Shown: positions 35,771 through 46,679 of the stretch, one piece after another
How the letters are laid out: each line of letters opens with the position of its first letter
Position numbering within the stretch: position 1 is the first letter of the stretch
Assembly: GCF_001424265.1 (NCBI RefSeq)
Contig: NZ_LMOV01000002.1
Coordinates: 96,609 to 160,608, forward strand
From: Acidovorax sp. Leaf160
GTDB lineage: Bacteria > Pseudomonadota > Gammaproteobacteria > Burkholderiales > Burkholderiaceae_C
Length of the DNA stretch: 64,000 nucleotides
Direction of reading: 5' to 3'
Position numbers and translations under genes: made by a program
The notes under the pieces: model-generated
Database searches by the model: none
Seen by the model: only the letters and a program-made list of their open reading frames with translations
Told to the model about the DNA's origin: nothing

Positions 35771-36859
35771 TTAGCTTTTTTCGGCCACGAACCCCATCAG
35801 TTGCGTCAATAGATCGTCCTGCGCCAGCAGACGCGCCCGGGCGGCCTGCACGCAGGCCTGCCAGTCGGCCAGGGTGGCGGCGGTGATCGCGGGCAGCGCG
35901 ACGTCGCTGCCTACGCCGTTCCATGCGGCGTGGAAGCGTCGCAGCGACTCGGGCGCGTCCAGCCAGTCGAGGAACGCCTGCAGCTTGGCGTGGTGGGCGT
36001 CGTCGTCCTGCGGGTAGATGTGCCACACGAACGGCCGCCCGGCCCAGAGGGCGCGCACCAGCGAATCCTCGCCACGCACGCAGTTGAGATCGCAGGCCCA
36101 CAGCATTTCGTCGAAGGCCGGTTGGGGGCAGGGGGCGAGAAACTCCACTGTCAGCGTCGGATGCGCGGGCTGGAGGGCTTGCACCGCCGCCGCCGCGCGG
36201 CCCGGCGTGGCCAGCAGCCGTGCATTCCCGCGGGCTGCCAACTGCGCAACCAGGGCCGGCAGTCCGGCCGGCTCGTAGCAAAAGAGCGACACCGCCAGCT
36301 GTTCTGCGCCGATGCCGCGGCGGGCGCGCCATGCGGAACGGTCGAAGGCGGCCTGCCGCTGCAGCAGGTCCGCCTCGCGCAGCAGCCCGCCGGTGCGCGG
36401 AGTGAAGCCCGGGTAGAAGAACCAGCGGGTGCAGCCCGCCCCCGGGCCGCTGGACTGCAGGGAGGGCAACCGGTGGCTGCGCTCCACGAAGGGCTCGGCG
36501 GACAGGTATTCCAGGTTGATCCAGAGCGGTTTGGAGTGTTTTGAGCCTTCTGCGCCCATGGAATGGGCGATGGATGCTATGAAATCAGGAGCGATTTCGC
36601 AGCCGAAGGCTTCAACGACCACATCGCCCGGCCCGCCCGGCGGCGCCGAGGTCGGCCAGGGCAGCACCTGAACGTTGGGCGCTCCCGCGGGCGCCATCCA
36701 CGCCAGGGCGCTGGCGTCATCGGTCCACAGTCGGACGCGCTCGCCCCGCGCCGCCAGCTGCGCGCACAGCCGCCAGCACACGCCGATGTCCCCGAAGTTG
36801 TCGATGACCTGGCAGAACACGTCCCAGAGGCGCGAGTGGGAAGAAGGGTGGGGCGTCAC
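35771..36859 (-). CDS. earP: EF-P arginine rhamnosyltransferase EarP
   Basis: Transfers rhamnose from dTDP-rhamnose to Arg32 of EF-P. 362 residues, GT-B fold. The N-terminal signature is DVFCQVIDNFGDIGVCWRL (13-31, with the catalytic Asp). The C-terminal donor-site motif reads RGEDSLVRALWAGRPFVWHIYPQ. Starts with GTG at 36859, overlapping the stop of the upstream LysR gene (GTGA). Odd: residues about 90-107 (APDFIASIAHSMGAEGSK) are encoded by a degenerate REP-like palindrome, just before the conserved WINLEYLSAE. This could be a tolerated insertion. Confidence 0.95.
   Translation of the reverse strand: MTPHPSSHSRLWDVFCQVIDNFGDIGVCWRLCAQLAARGERVRLWTDDASALAWMAPAGAPNVQVLPWPTSAPPGGPGDVVVEAFGCEIAPDFIASIAHSMGAEGSKHSKPLWINLEYLSAEPFVERSHRLPSLQSSGPGAGCTRWFFYPGFTPRTGGLLREADLLQRQAAFDRSAWRARRGIGAEQLAVSLFCYEPAGLPALVAQLAARGNARLLATPGRAAAAVQALQPAHPTLTVEFLAPCPQPAFDEMLWACDLNCVRGEDSLVRALWAGRPFVWHIYPQDDDAHHAKLQAFLDWLDAPESLRRFHAAWNGVGSDVALPAITAATLADWQACVQAARARLLAQDDLLTQLMGFVAEKS
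36541..36592. repeat. REP-like palindrome inside earP
   Basis: CGCCCAT-GGA-ATGGGCG hairpin (36553-36569) followed by GATGCTATGAAATCAGGAGC. Aligned without gaps to 1680-1730 it matches at about 32 of 51 positions, with the same order of hairpin, GG, GCTAT and AGC. Confidence 0.6.
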
Positions 36860-37770
36860 GCCACGGCCTCCTCGGGTTCGGGGGCAGGGCCGCGCAGGTG
36901 GTCCACCAGCAGCCGCGCCACGCTGGAGAGCGATTCGCCCGAACGCACGCACAGCGACAGCCGCCGTTGCGCCCAGGTCTCGCGCAGCGGCACCACCCGC
37001 ACCGGGAGGGCGCCGCGGTAGAGCTGCGCGCTGCCGCGCGGCATCACGCCCACGCCCAGGCCGGCGGACACCATCAGGCAGAGCGCGTCGTAGCCCGTGA
37101 CCTGGATGCGCAGGCGCAGCGGGCGCTCCAGCTCTGCGGCGGCCCGCGTGAGCACGTGGTTGATGGCGCTGCCCGGGTGCATGCCGACGAAGTCGCAGTC
37201 GATCGCGTCGGCCAGGCGCACCCCGCCGCGCCGCTTGGCCAGCGGGTGCCCGGCGGGCACGACCAGCACCAGTTTGTCCTGGCGATAGGGCAGCAGCGCC
37301 ACGCGGTCGCCGTAGCTGCCGTGGTTGAGGATGCCGACGTCCGCCGCGTTCTCCGCCACCGACCGGGCGACGGCGGTGCTGATCTGTTCCTGCAGCTGCA
37401 CCTGCACCTGCGGATGGGAGGCCATGAAGCGCTGCAGCTCGGTCGGCAGGAACTGGGTGATGGCCGAGATGTTGGCCACCACGCGCACCTGGCCGCGCAC
37501 GCCCGCCCGGAAGTCGCTCATCTGCACGGCGATGCCGTCCAGGTCGTTGAGCACGCCGCGCGCCATGTCCAGCAGCGCGAAGGCAGCCGCCGTCGGTTCG
37601 GTGCCGCGGTTGCTGCGCGTGAAAAGCTCCACCCGCAGTGCGGCTTCCAGCTCGGCCAGGCGCCGGCTGGCCGCCGAAGGCGCGATGTGCTCGCGGGCGG
37701 CCGCGCGGGCGATTGCGCTTTCCTCCATCACGGCGACGAAGAGGCGCAGGGAGACCGGGTCGAGCTTCAT
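36856..37770 (-). CDS. LysR-family transcriptional regulator
   Basis: 304 residues. [53 protein letters not shown]. Effector domain from about residue 90 (GQVRVVANISAITQFLPTELQRF). Start ATG 37770 is the standard LysR start; an upstream ATG adds an unrelated tail. Divergent from the CoA-transferase gene (116-bp gap), so likely its activator. It is also coupled to earP by a GTGA overlap, which may place EF-P modification in the same transcript. Confidence 0.92.
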   Translation of the reverse strand: MKLDPVSLRLFVAVMEESAIARAAAREHIAPSAASRRLAELEAALRVELFTRSNRGTEPTAAAFALLDMARGVLNDLDGIAVQMSDFRAGVRGQVRVVANISAITQFLPTELQRFMASHPQVQVQLQEQISTAVARSVAENAADVGILNHGSYGDRVALLPYRQDKLVLVVPAGHPLAKRRGGVRLADAIDCDFVGMHPGSAINHVLTRAAAELERPLRLRIQVTGYDALCLMVSAGLGVGVMPRGSAQLYRGALPVRVVPLRETWAQRRLSLCVRSGESLSSVARLLVDHLRGPAPEPEEAVA

Positions 37771-37886
37771 GGCCGGGATGGTAGCGCCGCCATGCCGTTT
37801 TGCGATGGCAGCTTCGCGCATCAGCGTTATGCACCGCCCGCGCCGGGCGGCATCATCCGACGCAACTTCCAGGGGCAGAGCGAGAC

Positions 37887-39134
37887 ATGACGATGACGAC
37901 GGATTCAGCGGCCACGGCCGATGGCATTTCCTCTGCGGCAGCCACGCCCGCGGCGCTGGGCGGCGTGCGTGTGATCGAGATGGGCCAGCTGATTGCCGGC
38001 CCTTTCTGTGGCAAGACGCTGGGTGAATTCGGTGCCGACGTGGTGAAGATCGAAGCCACCGGCGCTGGCGACCCGCTGCGCAACTGGCGCATGCTGCAGG
38101 ACGGCACGTCGGTGTGGTGGCAGGTGCAGTCGCGCAACAAGCGCTCGGTGGCGCTCGATCTGCGCCAGCAGGAAGGGCAGGACATCGCGCGCCGGCTGAT
38201 CGCCGAGGCCGACGTGCTGATCGAGAACTTCCGGCCAGGCACGCTGGAAGGCTGGGGCATGTCGCCCGACGAACTGCACGGCCTCAACCCGGGGCTCGTG
38301 ATCTTGCGCATCTCAGGCTACGGCCAGACCGGCCCCTACCGCGATCTGCCGGGCTTCGGCGTGATCGGCGAAGCCATGGGCGGGCTGCGCCACCTGACCG
38401 GCGAGCCCGGCCGGGTGCCGGTCCGGGTGGGCGTGTCGATCGGTGACACGCTGGCCGCGCTGCACGGGGCCATCGGGGTGCTGACGGCGCTCTACCACCG
38501 CAAGGTGAGTGGCGGCAAGGGGCAGGTGATCGACGTGGCCCTGCACGAGGCCGTGTTCAACGTGATGGAGAGCCTGATTCCCGAATACAGCGCCTTCGGC
38601 GCGGTGCGTGGCGCCGCAGGCAGCGCGCTGCCGGGCATCGCACCCTCCAACGCCTACCCGTGCACGGACGGCTGGGTGCTGGTGGCGGGCAACGGCGACA
38701 GCATCTTCAAGCGGCTGATGGAGTCCATCGGCCGGCCCGACCTGGCCGCAGCGCCCGACCTGGGCGACAACGCGGGCCGGGTGGCCCGCGTGCAGGAGAT
38801 CGACGCCGCCATCGGCGCCTGGACGCAGCAGCGCACGGTGGCCGAGGTGATGCAGACGCTTTCCGCGGCGCGCGTTCCGGCCGGCAAGGTCTACACCGCA
38901 CAGGACATCGCCGAAGACCCGCACTACCGCGCCCGCGGCATGCTGCTGCCGCAGACCACCCGCGATGGCCACACGCTCGAAGTGCCGGGCATCGTGCCCA
39001 AGCTCTCGGCCACGCCCGGCACCATCCGCTCCAGCGCCCCGCGCCTGGGCGACGACACCGATGCGGTGCTGCGGGAGGCAGGCCTCAGCGAGGCGCAGAT
39101 CGCGCTGCTGCGTGACAAGGGGGTAGTGCAATGA
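37887..39134 (+). CDS. Class III (CaiB/BaiF) CoA-transferase
   Basis: 415 residues. Transfers CoA between an acyl-CoA and a carboxylate through an aspartyl-CoA anhydride. Features: GGVRVIEMGQLIAGPFCGKTLGEFGADVVKIE, NKRSVALDLR, and the catalytic-Asp region GFGVIGEAMGGLRHLTGEPG. Start ATG 37887 is followed by a second in-frame ATG at 37893. It overlaps the lyase gene by four bases (ATGA). The pair probably activates a branched dicarboxylate and cleaves it. Confidence 0.93.
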   Translation: MTMTTDSAATADGISSAAATPAALGGVRVIEMGQLIAGPFCGKTLGEFGADVVKIEATGAGDPLRNWRMLQDGTSVWWQVQSRNKRSVALDLRQQEGQDIARRLIAEADVLIENFRPGTLEGWGMSPDELHGLNPGLVILRISGYGQTGPYRDLPGFGVIGEAMGGLRHLTGEPGRVPVRVGVSIGDTLAALHGAIGVLTALYHRKVSGGKGQVIDVALHEAVFNVMESLIPEYSAFGAVRGAAGSALPGIAPSNAYPCTDGWVLVAGNGDSIFKRLMESIGRPDLAAAPDLGDNAGRVARVQEIDAAIGAWTQQRTVAEVMQTLSAARVPAGKVYTAQDIAEDPHYRARGMLLPQTTRDGHTLEVPGIVPKLSATPGTIRSSAPRLGDDTDAVLREAGLSEAQIALLRDKGVVQ

Positions 39135-40120
39135 ACGAAGACCAAGCTGCGGGCAACGTCTGGCACGGTGCGGGTCGCCGCATCCACATGCAGGAAGTCG
39201 GCACCCGCGACGGGCTGCAGATGGAGCAGGCCTTCGTGCCGACGGAAGACAAGATCGCGCTGGTGGACGCGCTGTCGGAGACGGGTCTGGCCAAGATCGA
39301 GGTGACGGCGTTCGTGTCACCCGCTGCCATTCCTGCGCTGCGCGACGCGGAGATCGTGCTGCGCGAGATCACCCGGCGCCCCGGCGTGGTCTACGCCGCG
39401 CTGGTGCCCAACGTGCGCGGCGCGGAGCGCGCGATCGAGGCGCGCACCGACGAGCTGAACCTGGTGATGTCCGTCAGCGAAACGCACAACCTCGCCAACC
39501 TGCGCATGACGCGCGCCCAGTCGTTCGCGTCGCTGGCCCAGGTGGTGGCGACGGCGCAGGCCGCGGGTGTGGCGGTGAACGTGTCGCTGTCCTGCGTGTT
39601 CGGCTGTCCGATGGAGGGCGACGTGCTGCAGGGCGACGTGTTCGCCTGGGTGCAGCGTTTCGCGGATCTGGGCGTGGGAGGCATCACGTTGTGCGACACG
39701 ACGGGCATGGCGCACCCGGCGCAGGTCGCAACCCTGGTGGCCGCCGCGCGTGCGCGCTGGCCGGGCCTTGCGTTCACGCTGCATTTCCACAACACCCGCG
39801 GCATGGGGCTCGCCAACGTGCTGGCGGCCATCGGCGCCGGTGCCGACCGGTTCGATGCCTCGCTGGGCGGGCTGGGCGGCTGCCCTTACGCCCCGGGCGC
39901 TTCGGGCAACGTCTGCAGTGAAGAGGTCGTGCATGCGCTGGAGCTCATGGGCTACGACACGGGCGTCGATCTGGCGGCGCTGCTGGCGGCGGCCCGGCGC
40001 CTGCCCGCGCTCATCGGGCACGACATTCCGGGCCAGCTGGCCAAGGCGGGCAGGCGCCTCGACCTGCACCCGGTGCCCGCCGATTTCGAGGCCATCCGGG
40101 AGCGGGCCCTGGCGCGGTGA
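39131..40120 (+). CDS. Hydroxymethylglutaryl-CoA lyase-like enzyme
   Basis: 329-residue DRE-TIM metallolyase. Active-site elements: QEVGTRDGLQ (metal Asp), SLSCVFGCPMEG, HFHNTRGMGLANVLA (metal His pair), and the C-terminal Cys loop GLGGCPYAPGASGNVCSEEVV (catalytic Cys in GGCP). Could cleave HMG-CoA to acetyl-CoA and acetoacetate or a close analogue such as citramalyl-CoA. Its coupling to a CoA-transferase favours catabolism of an exogenous acid. Confidence 0.92.
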   Translation: MNEDQAAGNVWHGAGRRIHMQEVGTRDGLQMEQAFVPTEDKIALVDALSETGLAKIEVTAFVSPAAIPALRDAEIVLREITRRPGVVYAALVPNVRGAERAIEARTDELNLVMSVSETHNLANLRMTRAQSFASLAQVVATAQAAGVAVNVSLSCVFGCPMEGDVLQGDVFAWVQRFADLGVGGITLCDTTGMAHPAQVATLVAAARARWPGLAFTLHFHNTRGMGLANVLAAIGAGADRFDASLGGLGGCPYAPGASGNVCSEEVVHALELMGYDTGVDLAALLAAARRLPALIGHDIPGQLAKAGRRLDLHPVPADFEAIRERALAR

Positions 40121-40179
40121 AGCGCAGCGCACACCGCCCGACACGATCTTCCCCATAACGACATCAGGAGACAAAAACC

Positions 40180-41178
40180 ATGGACACGTTCGATCTTCAG
40201 GCCGGCCGGCTGCCGCGGCGCCGCGCGCTGCAGGCTCTGGCCGCCGGGCTCTGCACGCCCTCATTCGCGTGGGCGGAAGACCGCTACCCGTCCAAGCCCA
40301 TCACGCTGGTGGTGCCGCAGGCGGCCGGGGGCGCCAACGACGCCATAGCGCGGGTGGTGGCGCAGCGCCTGTCGGAGCAGATGGGTCAGAGCGTGGTGGT
40401 GGACAACCGCGCCGGCGCGGGCGGCACGCTGGCCACTGCGGCCACGGCACGCGCCAAGCACGACGGCTACACGCTGCTGCTCACGGCCGACAGCGCGCAC
40501 GTCATCGGCCCGGCGCTCTACCGCAACCCCGGCTTCGATCCGGTGAAGGATTTCGAGCCCGTGGCGCCGGTGGCCACGGCCGGCTATGTGCTGGTCGCGC
40601 ACCCTTCGTTCCCCGCCAACGACATCGCCGGCCTCATTGCGCTCGCCAAGGCCAAGCCGGGCGAATACGCCATCGCCTCGGCAGGCAACGGCACCCTCAA
40701 CCACCTGATCGGCGAGATGCTGCAGAAGGCTGCGGGCATCCGGCTGCAGCACGTGCCCTACAAGGGCTCGGCGGCAGCGGCGACGGATGTGGCCGGCGGT
40801 CAGGTGCCGTTGTCGGTGCAGAGCCTGCCTTCGTGCATCGCCTTCATCAAGGCCGGCAAGATGAAGGTGCTGGGCGTGGTCAACAGCCGGCCCGTGGCCG
40901 CGCTGCCCGGCGTGCCGACCATCGGCCAGACCCTGCCGGGCTTCGGCCAGTCGCCCTGGTATGCGCTCTTCGCGCCCGCCGGCACGCCCGCGCCCATCAT
41001 TGCGCGCCTGCAGACGGAAGTGGCCCGGGCGCTGGAGCAAAAAGACGTGGTGGACAAGCTGGCCAACGTGGGCTGCGAGCCGTTCAAGGGCACGTCCGCC
41101 CAGCTGGGCGCGCTGGTGCAGGCCGAACTGCCGCAGTGGGCGCGCGTGGTGAAAGACACCGGAGCCACGGTGGACTGA
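40180..41178 (+). CDS. Bug-family substrate-binding protein (first of two)
   Basis: 332 residues. An N-terminal twin-arginine-like run (GRLPRRRALQALAAGL) leads the signal peptide ending ASFAWA-type. Then come the Bug landmarks YPSKPITLVVPQAAGGAND, VVVDNRAGAGGTLATAA and HDGYTLLLTADSAHV. It lies 59 bp after the lyase, in the same operon. Probably captures the acid used by the two enzymes upstream; no TctAB is nearby. Confidence 0.92.
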   Translation: MDTFDLQAGRLPRRRALQALAAGLCTPSFAWAEDRYPSKPITLVVPQAAGGANDAIARVVAQRLSEQMGQSVVVDNRAGAGGTLATAATARAKHDGYTLLLTADSAHVIGPALYRNPGFDPVKDFEPVAPVATAGYVLVAHPSFPANDIAGLIALAKAKPGEYAIASAGNGTLNHLIGEMLQKAAGIRLQHVPYKGSAAAATDVAGGQVPLSVQSLPSCIAFIKAGKMKVLGVVNSRPVAALPGVPTIGQTLPGFGQSPWYALFAPAGTPAPIIARLQTEVARALEQKDVVDKLANVGCEPFKGTSAQLGALVQAELPQWARVVKDTGATVD

Positions 41179-41206
41179 CGGCCCCGGCTGCGCGTGCCGC
41201 AGCGCC

Positions 41207-41242
41207 ACGACACAGGCAACGACACAGACAACGACACAAACC
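41207..41242 (+). repeat. Three 12-nt tandem repeats before the second Bug gene
   Basis: ACGACACAGGCA, ACGACACAGACA and ACGACACAAACC in tandem, abutting AGGAG. They lie in the 77-bp gap between the two Bug genes. Confidence 0.7.
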
Positions 41243-41255
41243 AGGAGACAATGAC

Positions 41256-42242
41256 ATGCAACCATCCCTTCCTCGCCGGCTTGCGCTGGCCACCCTTGCA
41301 GCAGCGGCCTGTGCCGCGCTGCCGCTGGCCGCCGGGGCCCAGGCGGCCTATCCGGCCAAGCCGGTCACGCTCGTGGTGCCCACGGCTGCTGGCGGCACCA
41401 CCGACCTGTCGGCGCGCATGCTTGCGCAAACCCTCGGGCCGGTGCTGGGGCAATCCGTGGTGGTCGACAACAAGGGCGGCGGCAACGGCAACATCGCCGC
41501 TGCGGCCGTGAAGCGCGCCGAACCGGATGGCTACACGCTGCTGATGCAGTACTCGGGCTACCACGTGATCTCTCCGCTGCTGACGGCGCAGAAGAGCTGG
41601 GACACGGCCGATTTCCAGCCGGTGGCGAACGTCCTCTCGGCCCCGCAGATCATCGTGGTGCGTGACGGCTTGCCGGTGAAGACCCTGGGAGAGCTGATCG
41701 CGTACGCGAAGGCCCACCCAGGCAAGCTCAACTACGCCTCGTCCGGCAACGGCTCGCTGCAGCACGTGACCGGCGCCATGCTGGAGCAGCAGGGCGGCGT
41801 GAAGATGGTGCACGTGCCCTACAAGGGCACCGGCCCCGCGCTGCAGGACCTGCTGGGCGGGCAGGTGGATCTGACCTTCGGCACGGCGCCGCCCTTCATG
41901 CCGCACATCCAGGGGGGCAAGCTGCGCGTGCTGGCCGTGACGGGCAAGGAGCGCCTGCCCAGCCTGCCCAACGTGCCGACCACGGCAGAGGCCGGCTATC
42001 CGCAGGTGAACGCCACCTCCTGGTTCGCGTTGTTTGCGCCTGCCAACACGCCCAAGCCGGTGATCGACAAGCTGGTGGCCGACGTACGCACCGTGGTGCA
42101 GAACCCTGCCTTCCAGCAGAAGGCGCAGGAGCAGGGCGCCACGGCCGACTACCAGGCCCCTCAGCAGCTCGCCGCCCGTGTCAAGACGGATCTGGCGGAT
42201 TGGGCGCGGGTGATCAAGGCGGCGAACATCCAGGCCGACTGA
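41256..42242 (+). CDS. Bug-family substrate-binding protein (second of two)
   Basis: 328 residues. Signal peptide MQPSLPRRLALATLAAAACA with cleavage after AGAQA. Bug landmarks: YPAKPVTLVVPTAAGGTTD, VVDNKGGGNGNIAAAA and PDGYTLLMQYSGYHV. ATG 41256 follows AGGAG by 9 nt. Paralogue of the preceding gene, so it may bind a related ligand or extend the range. Terminator at 42323. Confidence 0.93.
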   Translation: MQPSLPRRLALATLAAAACAALPLAAGAQAAYPAKPVTLVVPTAAGGTTDLSARMLAQTLGPVLGQSVVVDNKGGGNGNIAAAAVKRAEPDGYTLLMQYSGYHVISPLLTAQKSWDTADFQPVANVLSAPQIIVVRDGLPVKTLGELIAYAKAHPGKLNYASSGNGSLQHVTGAMLEQQGGVKMVHVPYKGTGPALQDLLGGQVDLTFGTAPPFMPHIQGGKLRVLAVTGKERLPSLPNVPTTAEAGYPQVNATSWFALFAPANTPKPVIDKLVADVRTVVQNPAFQQKAQEQGATADYQAPQQLAARVKTDLADWARVIKAANIQAD

Positions 42243-42322
42243 TGCGCCAAGCACGCCTCCTTATGCGGAATTGATACCAGCGATACGGGTTTTCCATATC
42301 AGTGAAAACCTAGGGATCGACC

Positions 42323-42352
42323 GGCCTCCATGCACCACATGGAGGCCTTTTT
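42323..42352 (+). terminator. Intrinsic terminator after the Bug operon
   Basis: GGCCTCCATG-CACCA-CATGGAGGCC stem followed by T5. Confidence 0.9.
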
Positions 42353-42539
42353 CATTGGAGAACGCACCATTTGGGTGCGGTTTTGAAAATGCTATCAATG
42401 ATTGATTTTTTTCTTTAACATTGGTTCGTTGTAAATTCTTTGTCAACTTGACTGCGCTTTTCACGCTCTCCCTGTCGATGAAGACTGCCGCCGTCCGTCC
42501 CTCTTCCGCTTCCACCCCGCCGCCCGCCGCCCGTTACCG

Positions 42540-43493
42540 ATGTCAGATCTTCCAGAACTCGCTTCCGATGCCGTATCCATTGCGATCCGCATCGGCCGCG
42601 CACGCCATCAGCTGACGCCTTCGCACCAGCAGATGGCGGACTACGTTCTGGCGCACCCGCTGCAGGCGGCCACCATGCCGATCGACGAGCTGGCCGGCGC
42701 GGTCGGGGTGTCGATCGCGACGGCCAACCGCTTTGCCCGGGCCATCGGTCTGGAGGGCTATCCCATGTTGCGGGCCGAGCTGGTCAAGGGGTTCGAGGCC
42801 ATGCTGGCGCCCATCGAGAAGATGCGCATCAAACTGGAGAAGCCCACGTCCATCCAGGAGGTGTTCGCAGCCGCGCTGGAGGAAAGCCAGCGCAACATCG
42901 CCGCCACCCGCGACGCGCTCGACCCTGCTGCGTGCGAACAGGCGGTGCAGGCGCTGCTGGGCGCGCGCCGCATCTATCTGGCGGGCTACGGTGCCAGCGG
43001 CTGGCTGGCCGGCCTGCTGCAGCGTGGGCTCGACGCGTACTGCGACAACGTGCACCTGCTGGCCGGGGTGGGCGGTGCTTCTTACGGCGCACGGCTGCTG
43101 CCGCGCATGGGGGAGGGCGACGTTCTGGTGGCCATCAGCTACCCGCGCTACCTGACCGACACCGTGCTGCTGGCGCAGGGCGCGTTCGAGCGGGGCGTAA
43201 AAGTGCTGGCGCTGACCGATGGGCCGCATGCGCCCATCCTGCCGTTCGCCCACGTCTGCCTGTTCGCCCAGACCGAAAACCAATACGCGGCCAACTCCGA
43301 ATCGTCGGCGCTGGCCTTGATCGAGGCGCTCACCAGCGCGGTCGCTCACCAGTCCAAGGAGTCGGTGCTGACCGCCGCCCGGATGACGGAGGCCGTGCTG
43401 CCGTGGCTGCACGACAGCGCCCGCAGCCGGCTGGCTTCCCGCTCCGCAGAGTCCGGCGGCAGGCGCTCGGAAGGGCGGGGCGGTGGGCGTTGA
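42540..43493 (+). CDS. MurR/RpiR-family regulator with SIS domain
   Basis: 317 residues. RpiR-type HTH in the first 80 (LTPSHQQMADYVLAHPLQAATMPIDELAGAVGVSIATANRFARAIG), SIS sugar-phosphate-type domain about 130-260 (ARRIYLAGYGASGWLAGLLQRGL, VLVAISYPRYLTDTV). The C-terminus ends in a low-complexity Arg/Gly tail. It stands before iaaA-gsiABCD in the same direction and is probably their regulator. The ligand may be an N-acetyl amino sugar or a peptide-derived metabolite; not evident from sequence. Confidence 0.9.
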   Translation: MSDLPELASDAVSIAIRIGRARHQLTPSHQQMADYVLAHPLQAATMPIDELAGAVGVSIATANRFARAIGLEGYPMLRAELVKGFEAMLAPIEKMRIKLEKPTSIQEVFAAALEESQRNIAATRDALDPAACEQAVQALLGARRIYLAGYGASGWLAGLLQRGLDAYCDNVHLLAGVGGASYGARLLPRMGEGDVLVAISYPRYLTDTVLLAQGAFERGVKVLALTDGPHAPILPFAHVCLFAQTENQYAANSESSALALIEALTSAVAHQSKESVLTAARMTEAVLPWLHDSARSRLASRSAESGGRRSEGRGGGR

Positions 43494-43646
43494 GCCACGC
43501 CGTGCGCCCTGCCAATCCTTTCACCGGCCGTGCCTGACCGCCCCGTTCATCTGCCGCGTTGTCTCGCGGCCCCGTGACTGACCCTTCCAGAGCCTTTCCC
43601 TGCTTCTTCCGCTTCCTTTGCATTTCCCGTTTCCCCTCGTGCCCGC

Positions 43647-44639
43647 ATGACCGCCTTTCCCGCCCCTGCCTCTGATTCCCGTCCTGTCCCCGTGATTGCC
43701 ATTCACGGCGGGGCCGGCACGCTGAGCCGCGCGACCATCAGCGTTGACCAGGAGCGGGCGTACGAAGCCGCGCTGCAGGACGTGCTGCGCGCCGGCCAGG
43801 CCGTGCTGGCCCAGGGTGGCAGCGCGGTGGATGCGGTCTGCGAAGCCGTCCGCCTGCTGGAGGAATGCCCGCTCTTCAATGCAGGCCACGGCGCGGTCTT
43901 CACGGCCGATGCCACGCATGAGCTGGATGCCGCGGTGATGGATGGCGCCCACCTCGCAGCAGGCGCGGTGGCGGGCGTGACGCATGTGCGCAACCCCGTG
44001 CTGGCTGCCCGCGCCGTGATGCTGCACGGCCAGCACGTGCTCATGGCAGGCGACGGCGCCGAGCGGATGGCGCGCGACGCAGGGCTGGAAATGGTCGAGC
44101 CCTCCCATTTCTCGACCGATGCACGCCGCGCGCAACTCGAAGCTGCGCGCGCAAGCCAGCGTGGCGCCGTGCTGGACCACGACGGTGCTGCGGCGCTGGC
44201 GGGCCGTGCGATCGACGAAGACCGCAAGATGGGCACGGTCGGCGCCGTCGCGCTGGACGCGCAGGGCCATTTGGCTGCCGCCACCTCCACCGGCGGCATG
44301 ACCAACAAGCGCCCCGGCCGCGTGGGCGACAGCCCGCTGATCGGCGCGGGCACGTATGCAGACGACCGCACGGCGGCCATCTCCTGCACCGGCCACGGCG
44401 AGAGCTTCATCCGTGTCGTCGCCGCGCATGACATCTGCGCGCGCATGGAGCACGGTGGCGCTGCGCTGGCCGATGCGGCCGACGCCGTGGTGCACGGCAC
44501 CCTCGCCGCCATCGGCGGCACCGGCGGCTTGATTGCCGTTGACCGCCACGGAAACGTGTGCCTGCCGTTCAACACCGAGGGCATGTACCGAGGCTTCGCC
44601 CGCGTGGGCGCATCACCCGAGACCTTCATCTACCGCTGA
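43647..44639 (+). CDS. iaaA: Isoaspartyl peptidase/L-asparaginase
   Basis: 330-residue Ntn hydrolase that self-cleaves before Thr and removes isoaspartyl or beta-aspartyl residues from peptides. Nucleophile T197 in [10 protein letters not shown] starts the beta subunit. Conserved: [49 protein letters not shown], and [11 protein letters not shown]. coli has the same order iaaA-gsiABCD. Confidence 0.96.
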   Translation: MTAFPAPASDSRPVPVIAIHGGAGTLSRATISVDQERAYEAALQDVLRAGQAVLAQGGSAVDAVCEAVRLLEECPLFNAGHGAVFTADATHELDAAVMDGAHLAAGAVAGVTHVRNPVLAARAVMLHGQHVLMAGDGAERMARDAGLEMVEPSHFSTDARRAQLEAARASQRGAVLDHDGAAALAGRAIDEDRKMGTVGAVALDAQGHLAAATSTGGMTNKRPGRVGDSPLIGAGTYADDRTAAISCTGHGESFIRVVAAHDICARMEHGGAALADAADAVVHGTLAAIGGTGGLIAVDRHGNVCLPFNTEGMYRGFARVGASPETFIYR

Positions 44640-44701
44640 GCGCGCCGCACCGCCGCACCGCCGCTTCGTTGCGCCACGACCGAATCTTCTTCCCGCCTGC
44701 C

Positions 44702-46597
<1,896 letters not shown>

Positions 46598-46679
46598 CCC
46601 TGACGCGCCAGGGCCCGTCCGCCCCGGCCTTTTTTCCTGTTCCTTCCTGCCTTCGTTCCTTTTTCAACCGGAGTCCACC

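Noticed and set aside
36536..36600. Frameshift in earP at the repeat
   Set aside because: The reading frame is continuous on both sides and the downstream WINLEYLSAE motif is in frame, so the gene is intact.
39750..41255. Upstream extension of the second Bug protein
   Set aside because: In-frame but passes through the lyase and first Bug gene in a wrong frame; the true start has signal peptide and AGGAG at 41256.
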